DNA from: Cynocephalus volans
Taxonomy: Eukaryota; Chordata; Mammalia; Dermoptera; Cynocephalidae
Length of the DNA: 64,000 nucleotides
Direction of reading: 5' to 3'
Assembly (NCBI RefSeq): GCF_027409185.1
Contig: NC_084462.1
Span: 16,591,577 to 16,655,576, forward strand
In this document: positions 21,890 to 33,390 of the stretch, in pieces
Numbering within the stretch: position 1 is the stretch's first letter
Layout of the letters: each line of letters opens with the position of its first letter
Translations under genes and position numbers: made by a program
Notes under the pieces: model-generated
Database searches by the model: none
What the model saw: the letters and a program-made list of their open reading frames with translations, nothing else
Told to the model about the DNA's origin: nothing

Positions 21890-22190
21890 TGGAGGACAGG
21901 ATCGCAAATCTATCGACGAAAATTTGCAGATAAAATTAAACAGACAGAACAGCTAATAATTTAGATGATATTAAAACTATTCAACTTCGTCTGAGTAAAT
22001 TACAAGAATAAAATGAGATTTATTAAGGACAAAGCCAGAACAATCTAACAAAAGAGAAGGAATCAGAAACAGAAAAGGAAGAAATTTGGAGCAATGGCAA
22101 CATAGAGAGGGACCAGGAGGCAATCTCTAATGAGAGATTATATATTAATCACGGTAATAATAAGCCCTCCAATTCCACCCAGGGAGCTCA
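21890..22190. promoter_or_regulatory. Candidate conserved AT-rich element
   Basis: AT-rich sequence with AGCTAATAATTTAGATG, GAGTAAATTACAAG and ATATATTAATCACGG in a GC-rich setting. No repeat family fits. The clustered TAAT cores suggest an enhancer, but this is inference. Confidence 0.3.
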
Positions 22191-22399
22191 AAGCACCTTA
22201 CAGTCTTAGCTGAGTCATCTGCCTGAGGGCCTCAGGGCAAGAAAGGCCAAGGCTCTTGGCCTTTTTTGGCCATTGGTGGCACTGACCATAGGCTGCGGAC
22301 TGGCCAGGGGGCCTGACTGCTGAGCTCCAGGTCCCATGGGAGACCAGAGACCCAGCCATATAAGTAGGCTTCTTAGAGCTGCTGCAGCTTCTCTGTTTA

Positions 22400-22660
22400 T
22401 TGAGCACCTATTATGTGCCAGGCACAGAGCTGGGGTACTTTAAAATAATAGTTGAGCACCTATGCACTGGGTGGTTATCTTCAAGGCATTATCTCAAGAA
22501 GTGCCCCAAATGATTCTGTACGTTAGGTGTGTTTATTCCTACTTTATGGATAAATGGCCAGGCTCTGAGAAGTTCAGCAACTTGCTCAAGGTCACACAGC
22601 CAGGAAGTGGCATAACCAGGGCTTGAACCCAGTGCTGCTAAATTCTGGAGCCCCTAATTC
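22400..22660 (+). mobile_element. MIR SINE, near full length
   Basis: Starts TTATTGAGCACCTATTATGTGCCAGGC, runs through GCATTATCTCAAG, GAGAAGTTCAGCAACTTGCTCAAGG, and ends TCACACAGCCAGGAAGTGG with GGCTTGAACCCAGTG. It is the most complete MIR in the window. Confidence 0.85.
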
Positions 22661-22664
22661 TTCC

Positions 22665-23390
22665 ATCTGTTCAACAGCTCTGTGTTGAGAGCCTGCTGTG
22701 CACGAGGAGTGGGGGATGTGGTTCCTGCCCCAAGAGGTGCAGCCACAGGGAGAGAAAGAGGAGCCAGCAAGTATTTATCCTACAGGGGGGTGAATCCTCT
22801 GATGGGGTGAACCCAGGGGCTGTGGGGTGCATAAGAGGTTCCTGTAAACAGCCCTGTCCTGGGGCAGGCTGGACGAGATCAGCCAGGAGTTAGCCAAGCC
22901 ATGGGGATGATGTGCTGGAAATGCTCCAAGCAGGTGAAGCAGCAAGTACAGAGACCAGCGCCCTTGGAGAGCTGCAAGTCATTCCTTCTGACCCGAGCCT
23001 CTGCCATGAAGGGGATAGCGGGAACAAATGTAGCTGGAGAGGTGGGGACAGACATGCCTTGAAGCCAGGCCAGAGAATCTGGATCTTACCTCACGGGCAC
23101 TGGGGAGCCTCGGTGGAGGGCGGGGGGTGGTTAACAGGCAGTGCGGGAGGGTCTGATTCGTGCTTTAGAAGGATCTCAGTGGCCACACGATTCAGAGATG
23201 GAACTGAAGAGGTTAAAATGCTTAAAGAAATAAATCTATTTGACTCCTATCTCCTACCCTTAGCTCTTCCACTGGCCTCCGTGTATTTACACATTGGAGG
23301 GGGTTAATTCTTGAGGCGAGGAGATCAGTCAGAAGGCTGCTGTAGAAGATATCCCCAGGACTTGTCAGTGCGTGAAGAGAGGACAGCCCA
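22665..23390 (-). mobile_element. L2 3' region
   Basis: GTTCAACAGCTCTGTGTTGAGAGCC at one end, ACATGCCTTGAAGCCAGGCCAG in the middle and AGATCAGTCAGAAGGCTGC at the other follow L2 order, reversed. Divergence is high. Confidence 0.55.
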
Positions 23391-23484
23391 GCTCCAATAA
23401 GAGTAAGTAAAACAGGGAATATACTGGTTCATATAACTGGGAAATTTAGGACTTCAGGTGTGGCTGGATCCAAGAGTATGATTA

Positions 23485-23537
<53 letters not shown>

Positions 23538-23760
23538 CCCTCTCTTCTTGAGGATGGGTTTCCTCCATACAGCTGGGGATAGTGGCCACCAGAAGTTCCA
23601 ACCTCACATCCTCCTAGCATCATGACCCGATGGACAGGAGTGATCATTATCTCTGGAAGAGAAGTCCTGGAAGAGACTGAGTCACTTGCCATCCCTGAAC
23701 TGGGCATGATTGCCAGGAGGTCAGCTGGTCAGAAGGGGTTAAGCACCACAACTAGCAGCC
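23391..23760 (-). mobile_element. Old LTR-like repeat with CT microsatellite
   Basis: AGGGAATATACTGGTTCATATAACTGG and GGTGTGGCTGGATCC match a common old mammalian interspersed repeat I cannot name with certainty. 25290-25660 looks like a relative. The (CT)n at 23488-23534 has expanded inside it. Confidence 0.4.
23488..23534. repeat. (CT)n microsatellite
   Basis: 47 bases of uninterrupted CT, so probably length-polymorphic. Confidence 0.95.
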
Positions 23761-24694
23761 TGGCTCAGACCACATGGCCCTGGGGAGGGCTGGGGCCCCA
23801 AGGGATGTGTGCTGGGTCCAGCCACTGTGGTCAAGGCAATGAGTGGGAGAGGCTTGGGCCAGTGTGGGGGCAGTGGGGAGAGAGAGCAGTGAATGATTTC
23901 AGGGACACTGAGAAGGTCGCATTGGCTGGATTTGGTGATCAATCAGATGTAAGAAGTAGATGGGATCAAGAAATTATTTCTAGGGTTTTGGTTTGATCAC
24001 TGGTTAGATGGTGGTGGTGTGCACTGAGGTGCACATCACACAGACATGGCTCTGGGACCCCTCATACTGGGCTGTCGATGGGCTCGGACTGCCCTGGTCA
24101 GTCACCCAGAGCTTGCTGTGAACAGCCAGGACACCCCCAGAGGAGGCAGGCGGCGGACACCATACCCCTTGCACTTTTGTCTTCCAATGGCCCTGGTCAT
24201 GCATTGAATGTTGTCCACCAGTGAGCCCCTGGGAGAAGGTTGAACCAGCAATGTGCCCCCTTTTGTACTGAGGAAAATGAGGCTCAGAACAGGGTCAGGA
24301 GCTGTGGACTGGAAAGAGCTTAGATCAGGAGAAGCTGCAGCATCTGGATGAAGGCAGGTTCCTATGCTCTGGTCAGCCCTGCCCCCAACACACACAGTTA
24401 ATGAGACCCCCTTCAGTGTGGCTCTGGCTGACCCAGTGAGGCAAGTGCCATAATGAGAGAGGGAGAGACCCTCAGCGCCCAGGAATTTGACCAGCCTCCC
24501 AGGGTGGGGGATCTGCTTGGGGACAAGCCTGGGGTCCCCCAAGAGCCAAACAAAAAGAGCTGATGGGTCTGTGAGGGGAGAGGACGGAGGATGGACCCTC
24601 CCATCACAGAGCTCTGTGTCAGGAGCACTAATGACGGCTCCATGTCAGAGCTGGCCCCACGGCTCTCGCCTGCGCTGGCATCTCCAGAGGCACC

Positions 24695-24800
24695 ATGCCA
24701 ATTAAAGATGAGCTGAGCATATCGTTAGTTTCCAAATCGTCAAGAATCCAATTAGGGGCGTCTTAGATCCACTTGAGCAGTTCTGCCAATTGTCCATGCT
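24695..24800. promoter_or_regulatory. Candidate conserved non-coding element
   Basis: GCCAATTAAAGATGAGC, CGTTAGTTTCC and GAATCCAATTAGG lie close together outside any repeat. Suggestive of homeodomain binding only. Confidence 0.2.
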
Positions 24801-25067
24801 GGAGAAGTTGGGCTGGGGGTTGGGGTGGTTTTTGTACATTGACGAGCTGTAATGGGGCTTTTCCAGGCAGGGGGCTGGATTAAATTGGCACAGCAAGGGA
24901 AGATTCATGGCACAGCCATGCAGAGGGCTTGCTCTCCAGACTGGTCAGCGTGGTGCTCGGCATGAGTCTCCCTCCTCCTGTGGGGTGATGGGCTAGACTG
25001 GTTAGAAATCAGTTGAGAGACAATTTCAAATGTCACATCTCCATCAGTCTTGGCCGGAGGGGTCATC

Positions 25068-25125
25068 TGCTCTACTCCTTTATGTTATAATAGGAGAAAC
25101 AGAGGCCCATAGAGGGGGAAAGGCC
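25068..25125 (+). mobile_element. MIR fragment
   Basis: TATAATAGGAGAAACAGAGGCCCATAGAGG is the MIR core word. Confidence 0.45.
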
Positions 25126-25289
25126 TTTGCATCACAAACCTTCAAGGCTGGAAGGGAACCCAGAGTTGATCTAACCTAACCCCTAAAGCAGATCTGAGTC
25201 CCCTCTGTGTTATCTCAGTCAAGTGATCATTTAGCTTGGGCCCCTTTTATGACTAAGAGGGCACCTCTCCTCCTATGGCAACTTGTTCT

Positions 25290-25660
25290 GTCTGTGTTGA
25301 TCAGGGTTCCTTACTAACAAGTAACAGAGCCCTGACTTGAATTTGCTGAGGCAAAAAAGGAATTTACTAGAAGGCAGGATTCTTGGGTTTTGCACATGAG
25401 AGGGAAGCTCAGATGCTTCACGACTTCTCCATCCTCATCCTGACTGCTCTGAGCACATCTGTCTCCTTCAGAGCAGCCTCCTCCTCCTGGGGGTGGGTGG
25501 CTTATTGGGGACATGGCCACAGAGAGCTCCAGAGCCACATGCCATGCCATCTGCCACCAGGCAGAACCTACTTGTCCTTCTTTAGTTTCAGGTGGAAAAA
25601 TCCCAGGGAAGGACTATGATTGGTCTGGCTCAGTCATGTGCTCACCCTGAGCCAATCCAC
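25290..25660 (-). mobile_element. Old LTR-like repeat, family unresolved
   Basis: GATCAGGGTTCCTTACTAACAAGTAACAGAG and GGCAAAAAAGGAATTTACTAG are shared with a dispersed mammalian repeat type. It is a relative of 23391-23760. Confidence 0.4.
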
Positions 25661-25689
25661 AGCAGCGCATGGAGTGAGGTCTGTAGGAA

Positions 25690-26180
25690 GATGGCAGTGT
25701 CCGTTAGTACTAAAGGAAATCCCAGGTTCTGCTGGCTAAATCTGGGTTCTAGGTGTCTCCAACGCAGAATTGGGTGAGACATGCCAGAGGCAAAAAGCAA
25801 AGAGCAGTTGTATTTAGCAAAGCGAGAATACACTCCAGAGAGGATGGAGCGGGCTCGAGTGAGAGAGTGGCTTAAGAGCCCCAACAGGTACATTCCCAGG
25901 GGTTTAAGTCCTCTTAGCTGGATTTATGTCACTTGGTCATTGGTTGAGCCCTGAGTGTAGTCTCTGTTGATTGCTGCCCTAGCTGGTGGGAGCTCATTGA
26001 TCCAACCAAATGGCACCCAAGGTGGGGGTGGAGCTCTCTGTCTGGAATTGTCTTTGTCTCTTGTGGCTGCTTTTGCACATGTGCATGCCTATGTCCTCAG
26101 GGGACCGGTTGTCCCTTTTGCAAATAACCAGGTTTCCTCTTCCCACTCTTGTCTCTATCTAGCTTCCTGCCTCATTTGAA
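25690..26180 (-). mobile_element. Possible solo ERV LTR
   Basis: The region has LTR-like composition and reversed signals (GTTGTATTTAGC near 25808, GTTTAAGTCC). No termini or target duplication could be fixed, so the call is tentative. Confidence 0.35.
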
Positions 26181-26194
26181 CTGTATGGTGGGGT

Positions 26195-26310
26195 TTACTC
26201 TTTCATTTATTTAATATCCACTAAGTCTGTGCCATAACATAGGCTATAACTATCTGGGAGAGACAGACCATAAACAAGGAAACCAATGCTAAAGATAATT
26301 CCAGACATTG
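26195..26310 (-). mobile_element. L2 3' fragment
   Basis: CATTTATTTAATATCCACTAAGTCTGTGCC and GGGAGAGACAGACCATAAACAAGG follow the reversed L2 end. Confidence 0.5.
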
Positions 26311-26669
26311 ATAGGAGCTCTGAAGACGATGCAACCTCCCCTTCTTGCAGGGACCCCCAAGCTCCCTGATTGCTCTCTGCGGGCCCATCACTCTCATTTG
26401 ACCTGCTTCAAATGAGGGACAAGTCACCCTGAGCATCCCACAAGGCCTGTGACCTGGGACTTGCTCTTTTCATCCCTCCCCAGACTTCTGAAGGGCTGGG
26501 GGTTGCTGCTGCTGTGCAGCTCTCAGAGGTCAGGAGGGCATTGATAAAGCAGGGGCACGTTCCTGCACCGCTGGTGTTTCCAACCAAGCAGCCGCAGGCA
26601 AGCATGGAAGACAGAAAACCAGGTCTGATGTGGATGTGTCTGTGTTCTAAAGAGGTGGTGGGTGGAGGT

Positions 26670-26977
26670 ATCTTAGTCTGTTTGGCTGCTATAACAAAAT
26701 TCCATAGACTGGGTAGTTCATAAACAACAGAAATTTATTTCTCACATTTCCAGGGCTGGGAAGTTCAAGATCAAGGCACCTGCAGACTCAGTGTCTGGTG
26801 AGGGCTCACTTCTTGGTTCATAGACAGCACCTTATCGCTGTGTTCTCACATGGGGAAGGGATGAGCGGTTCTCTGGGGTCCTTTTTATAAGGGCGCTAAT
26901 CCCATTCATGACTGCTCCACCCTCATGGCCTAATCATATCCTAATACCATCACCTTGGGGGTGAGGATTTTGTGGAC
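26670..26977 (-). mobile_element. MaLR LTR, first part (split by ERV LTR)
   Basis: Begins TATCTTAGTCTGTTTGGCTGC, with GTTCATAAACAACAGAAATTTATTTC and CCTTTTTATAAGGGCGCTAATCCC. The LTR resumes at 27529 after a solo LTR. Confidence 0.75.
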
Positions 26978-27528
26978 TGAAATTAAGGCTGTTGAGGCAG
27001 AAATAATTTTATGAAGGTTTATTGAGATCCAAATTTGAGGATCAACCCAGAAAACACAGATCAACAAAGTTGGGAGCTGTTCCAAAGCCTATTACAAGCT
27101 GAAAAAAGTTTGGAGGTCAAGGGTTCAGATCCCCTCACTGTCTAGCCACAAAAGAAAAGAAACACATGAGAAAGTTTGAAAAATGGAGGTGGACTCCGCA
27201 TTCCGGAGTTGTCCCATTTTCATTGATGGGTAAAATACAGAAGTTACGATTATTGATAACAGATTACAGTACACAAGCAAAAATGTCCACGTGCCGAACA
27301 GGTGTCTGTGTGCAAGACGAGCAATACATTTTTATATTTGGGCTAATCTTACAAACAACTTGGCAGCTTACTCAGTTAGCAGGCTATATATTAATCTTAA
27401 AGTTTAAGAACTTCCATGAATTCTTTGTTTAGGAACAGGATGTTGACATGGAATCACAAGATAGTTCCCCAAGGCTACTAAGTTTGAGAGAGCCTGTTTG
27501 AATTCCATATCATTATTTGTTAATTTCA
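26978..27528 (-). mobile_element. Solo ERV LTR nested in MaLR LTR
   Basis: 551 bases bounded by perfect 9-bp inverted termini (TGAAATTAA ... TTAATTTCA), TG...CA ends, and a near 4-bp duplication (GGAC/GTAC). On the minus strand an AATAAA polyadenylation signal lies about 40 bases from the 3' end (plus 27018-27029). The MaLR LTR reads through when it is removed. It is non-coding. It contains a SINE-like piece at 27106-27150. Confidence 0.7.
27106..27150 (+). mobile_element. tRNA-Ile-like SINE fragment
   Basis: GAGGTCAAGGGTTCAGATCCCC and the following TGTCTAGCCACAAAAG match the T-arm and tail of the SINE at 42041. It is 5' truncated and sits inside the solo LTR. Confidence 0.5.
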
Positions 27529-27569
27529 GTACAGGAATTTGCAGGGGACTCAAACATTCAGGCCATAGT
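27529..27569 (-). mobile_element. MaLR LTR, second part
   Basis: GGGGACTCAAACATTCAGGCCATAG is the end of the LTR begun at 26670. Confidence 0.65.
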
Positions 27570-27744
27570 GTGGGGGCTGCGGTCTATACTATCGAGAAAA
27601 CCCTTCCCCTCACTGTAGCGTTGACCATACAGACCCAAGGTGGGGAGTGGGGGTGGGCACGCTGCACATTCCTAGGGCTTTAACACTGCGAGGGGGGTGA
27701 CAGGCAGAGAGGCCTGAGCAGAGGGGGACCCAGGGCTGACACTG

Positions 27745-28965
27745 CTCTTAGAATAATCTGGAACATTTGCAAACATGCTGAGAAGTACAGACAAGGGCAC
27801 AATAAATACTGTGTTCCCACCACTCAGACTGAACAAATGATAACACTGTGGTATATTCGCTTCAAATCTTCTTTCACTGTGTATCACATCAACAATGTGT
27901 TATATATCTGCAATACGATTATATCCAAACAACCTACAGACTTGGTGTTTTTAAGCTTTGTATAAATGGTACCTTGCTGTTCGTGACATTCAGCAACTTG
28001 CCATCCTCACTCAACGATAACATTCTGAGATCTGTCCATGTTGACAGATGCAGTTGTGGTTGTCTGCCATCCATTCGTGTTAATGTGGTTCAGGATTCGC
28101 CACAAGACCCTGCAAGTTTCTTCATTTCCCTTGAAATGCACATGGTTGCTCTTCCTAGTTTTCCACAATCACCAACAATGCCGCAATGCTCTTTTGTGCA
28201 CCTTTTTTTCCAAGACACATGTGTGAGGGTCTCTTTAGGTGCACAGCTAGGGTGGAACAGCTGGGTCACAGACACCCGGGTCACAGACAAGGTGTGTGCT
28301 CCACCATAGGAGAAAGTGCTGAGCGATTTTCCAAAGTGATTGCACCACTTTGTGCTCCCACCATGAGGAGAGTTCCTGGGGCTCTTGGTCCTCACCAACA
28401 CTCCATTCTGCCAGACGCTAATGCTTGCCCATCTGGTGGTTTGGGAATGGCATCTCTGGGAGGTTTTAATTGGCGTTTCCCTGATTATTACCGCAGCAGA
28501 GGGCCTCTTGGTAGTGGCCACCCAGCATCCTCCTCCAGGACTCACTCCACGGTTTCCATCCGTGCCAGCTCTTCGACTGGGCTATTCATCTCTTCTTATT
28601 GATTTGGAGGAGCCCTTCATAGATCCTGGATATTAATCCTTGGTTTGTTATATGTGTTGCAAATATCTTCTCTGTGTCTGTGGTTTGTCTTACTGCTTTG
28701 TTTATGGTATGCTTTGTCATACAGAAATTTCTAATTTTGCTCTAGTTGGATGCATCAATCTTTCTTTTTGTGATTTGTGCTTTCAGTGTTTGAGAAATCT
28801 TTTCCTGCCCAGAGATGGTAAAAAAGTTTGCTTTGCACAGAGGTTTCTAATCTGTCCAGGACGGGTTTTGTAACGGTATGAGGTAGGGGTTTCATTTAGT
28901 GTTTTCCATCTAGTTAGCCAATTTTCCCAGATTTATTGCATAATCTGTCTTCCTACCTCTGATTA
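27745..28965 (-). mobile_element. L1 3' region, minus strand
   Basis: Plus-strand landmarks are GCAAACATGCTGAGAAGTACAG, ATTCTGAGATCTGTCCATG, GATTTTCCAAAGTGATTGC, TTTTAATTGGCGTTTCCCTG and ATCCTTGGTTTGTTATATGTG. About 1.2 kb of an old L1M 3' end, with no intact ORF2. Confidence 0.85.
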
Positions 28966-29961
28966 GTACCTCTGATCGGATCCCAAATTTGCCTCTGTGT
29001 GGGGCTCTGCTTCTGGATCTTGTCTGCTCAATGCCTCTGCATGATAAATGGAGTGATCTGAGTTTCTGGAAGCCCAAGGGGAGGAGGCCCAGGGATTGCA
29101 GATGCTGAGAGAGGTGAGGCGTGCCTGAAGGGGAAAGGTGGGCACTCCGCATGCAGGTGGCTGGATCCTGGGAAAGAAGTGGCAGGTGGGAAATTCCTGA
29201 GGGTGGGATGGAATGGGAATACAAACAGCAGTGAAAATAAATGAAAAAGGAGCCATTCAGAAGGGATGTGCAACATTCAGGTTCTGTTGTCTGTATTCTG
29301 TGATGATATAAGCGTCCTTCTCCCCCAAACCTTCCTATAATTCTACCTGGCACATAAAGGCCTTGTTCGAAGGTTGGGCATTCTGAGTGAGCACAGGCCC
29401 CGAAGTTGGGATGCCCAGCTCCCCTGCTGGCCCAGCCTGTCCCGTTGGTGTGACCTTGGCGTGACACTGCCTCCTCTGGCCTCCTTTAGGCCCCTCCTTC
29501 CTTGGAAGTGAGGCGTGTAAAGTGGGGGTTGGGGGTAGGTGCATGCTCTCAAGGTTGGTCCAGTCTTGGCATCCACCTGCATGCAGGGGTCACCCAGTGC
29601 CAGGGTGCTGAGGGCCACCAACGGGCCACACAGTAAGTTAGAAGAGAGAAGACCAGATCCAGGATTCTGAGCTCCCAGAGGTGGTGCTGTCTGTGCAGGA
29701 CAGTGGCCACAATCTGAGGGGAGGAGACACCTGGAGACCCAAGCAATGCCTGTGTCTCCTTCCTCCTCCCTCAACCCCTCCTCCTTGGGCTCTGAGTCCT
29801 CACACCATAGAGACAAGGGGCCTAGGGTGGTTGCCTGGCTTTCAGTTATAAGCTCAGGCCCCAGGGAAATGGAAGGGCCTGCAGCACGGACTAGGAAATT
29901 AGGCGGTTATCCCTTGCAGGCTACTGGGCAGGAGTCCTGGAGACCTGGGATGGGGAGGGGG
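28966..29961. other. Unique sequence, no gene seen
   Basis: The largest frame (185 codons, minus strand, ending near 28910) starts in single-copy DNA and runs into L1 without a domain. No exon support. Confidence 0.35.
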
Positions 29962-30356
29962 TATATTAATTTTCTAGGACTGCCATAACAAGGTACCACA
30001 GACTGGATGACTTAAACATCAGAATTTATTCTCTCACAGTCCTGGAGGCTGGAAGTCTGAGATCAAGGTGTCAGTAGGGTTGGTTTCTCCTGAGGCCTCT
30101 CTGGTTGGGTTGTAGAGGCTACCTTCTTGCTGTGACTCAACACGGTCGTCCCCCTGCGTGTGTCTGTGTCCTAATCTCCTCTTCTTATAAAGACACCAGT
30201 CAGTTGCACTAGGACCCACTCAGTGACCTCACTTTACCTTAATCACCTTTTTAAAGGCCGTCTCCCCATAATATACTGACATTATGGAGTACTGGGGGTT
30301 AAGGCTTCAGAATATGAATTGAAAGGGGATAGGAGGACACAATTCAGCCCAGAACA
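29962..30356 (-). mobile_element. Solo MLT1-like LTR
   Basis: Reverse LTR from TATATTAATTTTCTAGGACTGCC through GTGTCAGTAGGGTTGG, TTATAAAGACACCAGTCAG and ending AATTCAGCCCAGAACA. It belongs to the same subfamily as 54185-54575, which has nearly the same length and word order. Confidence 0.8.
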
Positions 30357-31567
30357 GCGGAGACAGGGAGGGAGAAATGCTAAGGGTGGTGTGTGGGTGG
30401 TGGGCTCAGGAGCAGAGGGGACTAGCCCTCCCTACATGCACTGACCCTGCAGGAGGTGATACAAATTGGGGAGGAGGACTCTGAGGTGTGGGGTGTGTGC
30501 AGAGTGTGACAATGTGTAGGACAAGGACAACATGGGCAGCTTTTGAGGACCGGGGACCACACCCTGCCGTTGACAGGATTCCCCAGTGGCAGGAGGCATG
30601 GGAAACCCAGCCTCTCTGCCCACACTCCTCCCAGCACCACACACACACTTAGGAGCTTAGACCCAACTTCTTAGGGAGAAGCGAGGGGGGCCCACACTGA
30701 CTGAGGCCATGTTTTTGTCACCTTGGAGAAACAGAGGCCAACCTTCAGTGATGCTACATCGAATCATACCTGGTCCCTTTTCTTGCACATCTCAGCTGGG
30801 GCTCGGAGCTGGCCCTGCAAAATGTCTGTGTCTTATTGCTTCTCTGGGGTCCACACATTTCCCCTAGGGCTGGGGGCTAAGTCACCAAGAAAGAACAGTC
30901 CCCTCCAAGTTAGAAAAAGAAGCACCTTAAGTCACAGTAGTTAGAGTCCCCTTGTCCATGATACCGCCCCTGTGGTGCCCAGGAAGAGGAAGGGTCCCTG
31001 ATGGGCCCGGCTCCTTACCTGCTCTATACTGGGTCTGTAATTGGATCTGGAGCCTGAGTGCTTTGGCCTGGGCAGGTGGTGGGGGGCGAAGAGGGGATAA
31101 TGGGATCTCCAGGTCTCAGGGCTTGAGCTTTAAGCCTTTGGTGGGGAGGGGAAACAGCAGCCCCAATGCCCAGCCTCTGGGGCAGAAGCCCGGTGGGCGC
31201 AGATCAAGGAAGCTCTCACAGAGCGCAGTGGCCTGGGCTCCCAGGCACCCCAGCCCTTGCAGGCCCCGCCCCTCACTCCCGCCTCTCCCAGCTCCACATG
31301 GGCTGAAGCAACCTGCCCTCCCGCTGGCAGGATTAGGTGTGAGAGGCAGGACTGGCTGCCTGTCTAAGGCTGGCTGAGCCCCTGGGCATTAGGCATCTCC
31401 TTCTGACCTTGACAGGATTTGATGCACGTGTCTGGGCGGGGAGGAGGGGGTGGGGAGGAAGGGGCTGCTTAACCCAGGGGCCAGGTGTGGCAGAGGAGAG
31501 CACCTTTCTCATGCCTTGCTCCCTTCATTCAGGTCTTTACTTTAATGTCACCTTCTCCGTGGTGTTT

Positions 31568-31569
<2 letters not shown>
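30357..31569. other. Unique GC-rich sequence, no gene seen
   Basis: Several 70-141 codon frames overlap on both strands. None has a recognisable domain, and no CpG-island promoter is visible. Confidence 0.35.

Positions 31570-31642
<73 letters not shown>
31570..31642. repeat. (GT)n microsatellite at an L1 tail
   Basis: 73 bases of perfect GT, abutting the 3' end of the minus-strand L1 at 31644. Long and pure, so probably polymorphic. Confidence 0.95.
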
Positions 31643-31643
<1 letters not shown>

Positions 31644-33390
31644 TGAAATTCACGTAACATAAATTTTACCATTTTGATTATTTTAAACTGACAATATAGT
31701 GGAATTAACTTTATTCCACCACTGCCAGCTCTCTATGTAGTTCCCAGATACCTTCACCACCCCCAAAAGAAACCCCATACCCATTAAGCAGTCACTCCCT
31801 AAACCCCTCCCTCCCCGCTGCCCCTGGCAACCACTAATCCACTTTCTGTTTCTAAGGATGTGCCTCTTCTGGATATTTCATTTAAGTGGAATCGTGTGAT
31901 ATGTGGTGTTTTTGTCATCAAGACTCACCCGTGCTGCAGCATGTGTCAGTACTTCCTTCCTTTTCATGGCTAAGTACTATTCCACGGTGTGTATGGATGT
32001 GCTGCACTGTCCATCCATCCATTGATGGATATTTGGGCTGTTTCCACTTGCTGACTAGTGTGAATAATGCTGCTGTCAACATTTGCATACTAGATTTTGC
32101 TTGAACTCCTGTTTTCAATTCCTTGAGGTATATGCCTAGAAGTAGAATTGCTGGGTCATATGATAACTCTATGTTGAACTTATGATAACTCTATGTTGAA
32201 CTTTTGAGGAACTTCCAAATTGTTTCCCATCATGGGACACTGTTTCTCATGTGTACCATTGCACATTCCCACTGGCTTGTGTGACATCCCACTCGCTCCA
32301 CATCCTCGACAACATCTGTCGTTTTCCTGTTCTTTTTTTTTTTTTTTTAATTATGGCAAAACTAATGGGTATGAAGTGGTATTTCATTGTGGTTTTGCTT
32401 TGCATTTCCCTAATGACTAGCAATGATGGGCATCTTTTCATGCGTTTGTCAGCCATTTGTATACCTTCTTTGGAGAGATGTCTATGGAGATATTTTGCCC
32501 ATTTTTAAATTGGGCTGCTTGTCTTTTTGTTCTTGAGATGTAAGACTTCTTTACATATTCTGTATACTAGACCCATTATCAGATATATGATATATATGGT
32601 TTGCAAATATTTTCTCCCATAACTGTCTGTGTGAGGTAGGGGTCTAACTTTGTGCTTTTGCATGTAAATATCCAGTTGTCCCAGCACCACTTGTTGAAAA
32701 GACTATTCTTTCACCATTGAATGGTCTTGGTATCCTTGTCAAAAATCAATTGACTATAGATATGAGGGTTTATTTATGGATTCTCAGTGATCTGCATGTC
32801 TGTCCTTATATCAGTATCACACTGTTTGATTACTGTGGCTTTGCAGTAAATTTTGAAATTGGAAGTGAGTTGAATCATCCACATTTGTTCTTTTCCAAGA
32901 TTGTTCTGGCTATTCAGGGATCCTTGCAATTCCACATGAATTTTACAATTAATTTGTTCATTTCTGCAAGAAAGGTAGTTGGAATTTTGATAGGAATTGC
33001 ATTCAATCTTAGATCAGTTAGGGAGCATTCTCATCTTCATAGTTAGTCCTCCAGTTAATGAACACAGGATGCATTCTCATTTATTTAGGTATTCCTTAAT
33101 TTCTTTCAGCAATGTTTGGTAGTTTTCAGTGTACAAGTCTTGCATTTCTTTGGTTAAATTTATTCTTAAGTTTTAAAATTATTTTTGGTGCTATTATAAA
33201 AGGAATTGCTTCCTTAATTTCCTTTTTGGATTGTTCATTGCTACTGTATAGAAATACAACTGATTTTTGTTTGTTGATCTTGTATACTGCAATTTTGTTT
33301 ATTAGCTCTAACATATTTTGTGGATTTTAAAAAATTTTCTACGTATAATATCATGCCATCTGTGAATAGAGATAGTTTTGCTTATAATTT
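31644..33390 (-). mobile_element. L1, 3' half with ORF2 remnant
   Basis: 3' end near 31644 (GAAATTCACGTAACATAAATT), then 3' UTR words and ORF2. The minus frame at 33314-33126 translates to the RT-domain tail, with INKQKSVVFLYS and IKEAIPFIIA, close to the LINE-1 motif. ORF2 is broken elsewhere. The element is 5' truncated at about 33390, where another L1 begins. Confidence 0.85.
33126..33314 (-). pseudogene. L1 ORF2 fragment
   Basis: 62 codons remain open. Residues read INKQKSVVFLYSSNEQ followed by an IPF motif, matching the region of L1 ORF2p just C-terminal to the reverse-transcriptase catalytic core. It has no start of its own and is not functional. Confidence 0.75.
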
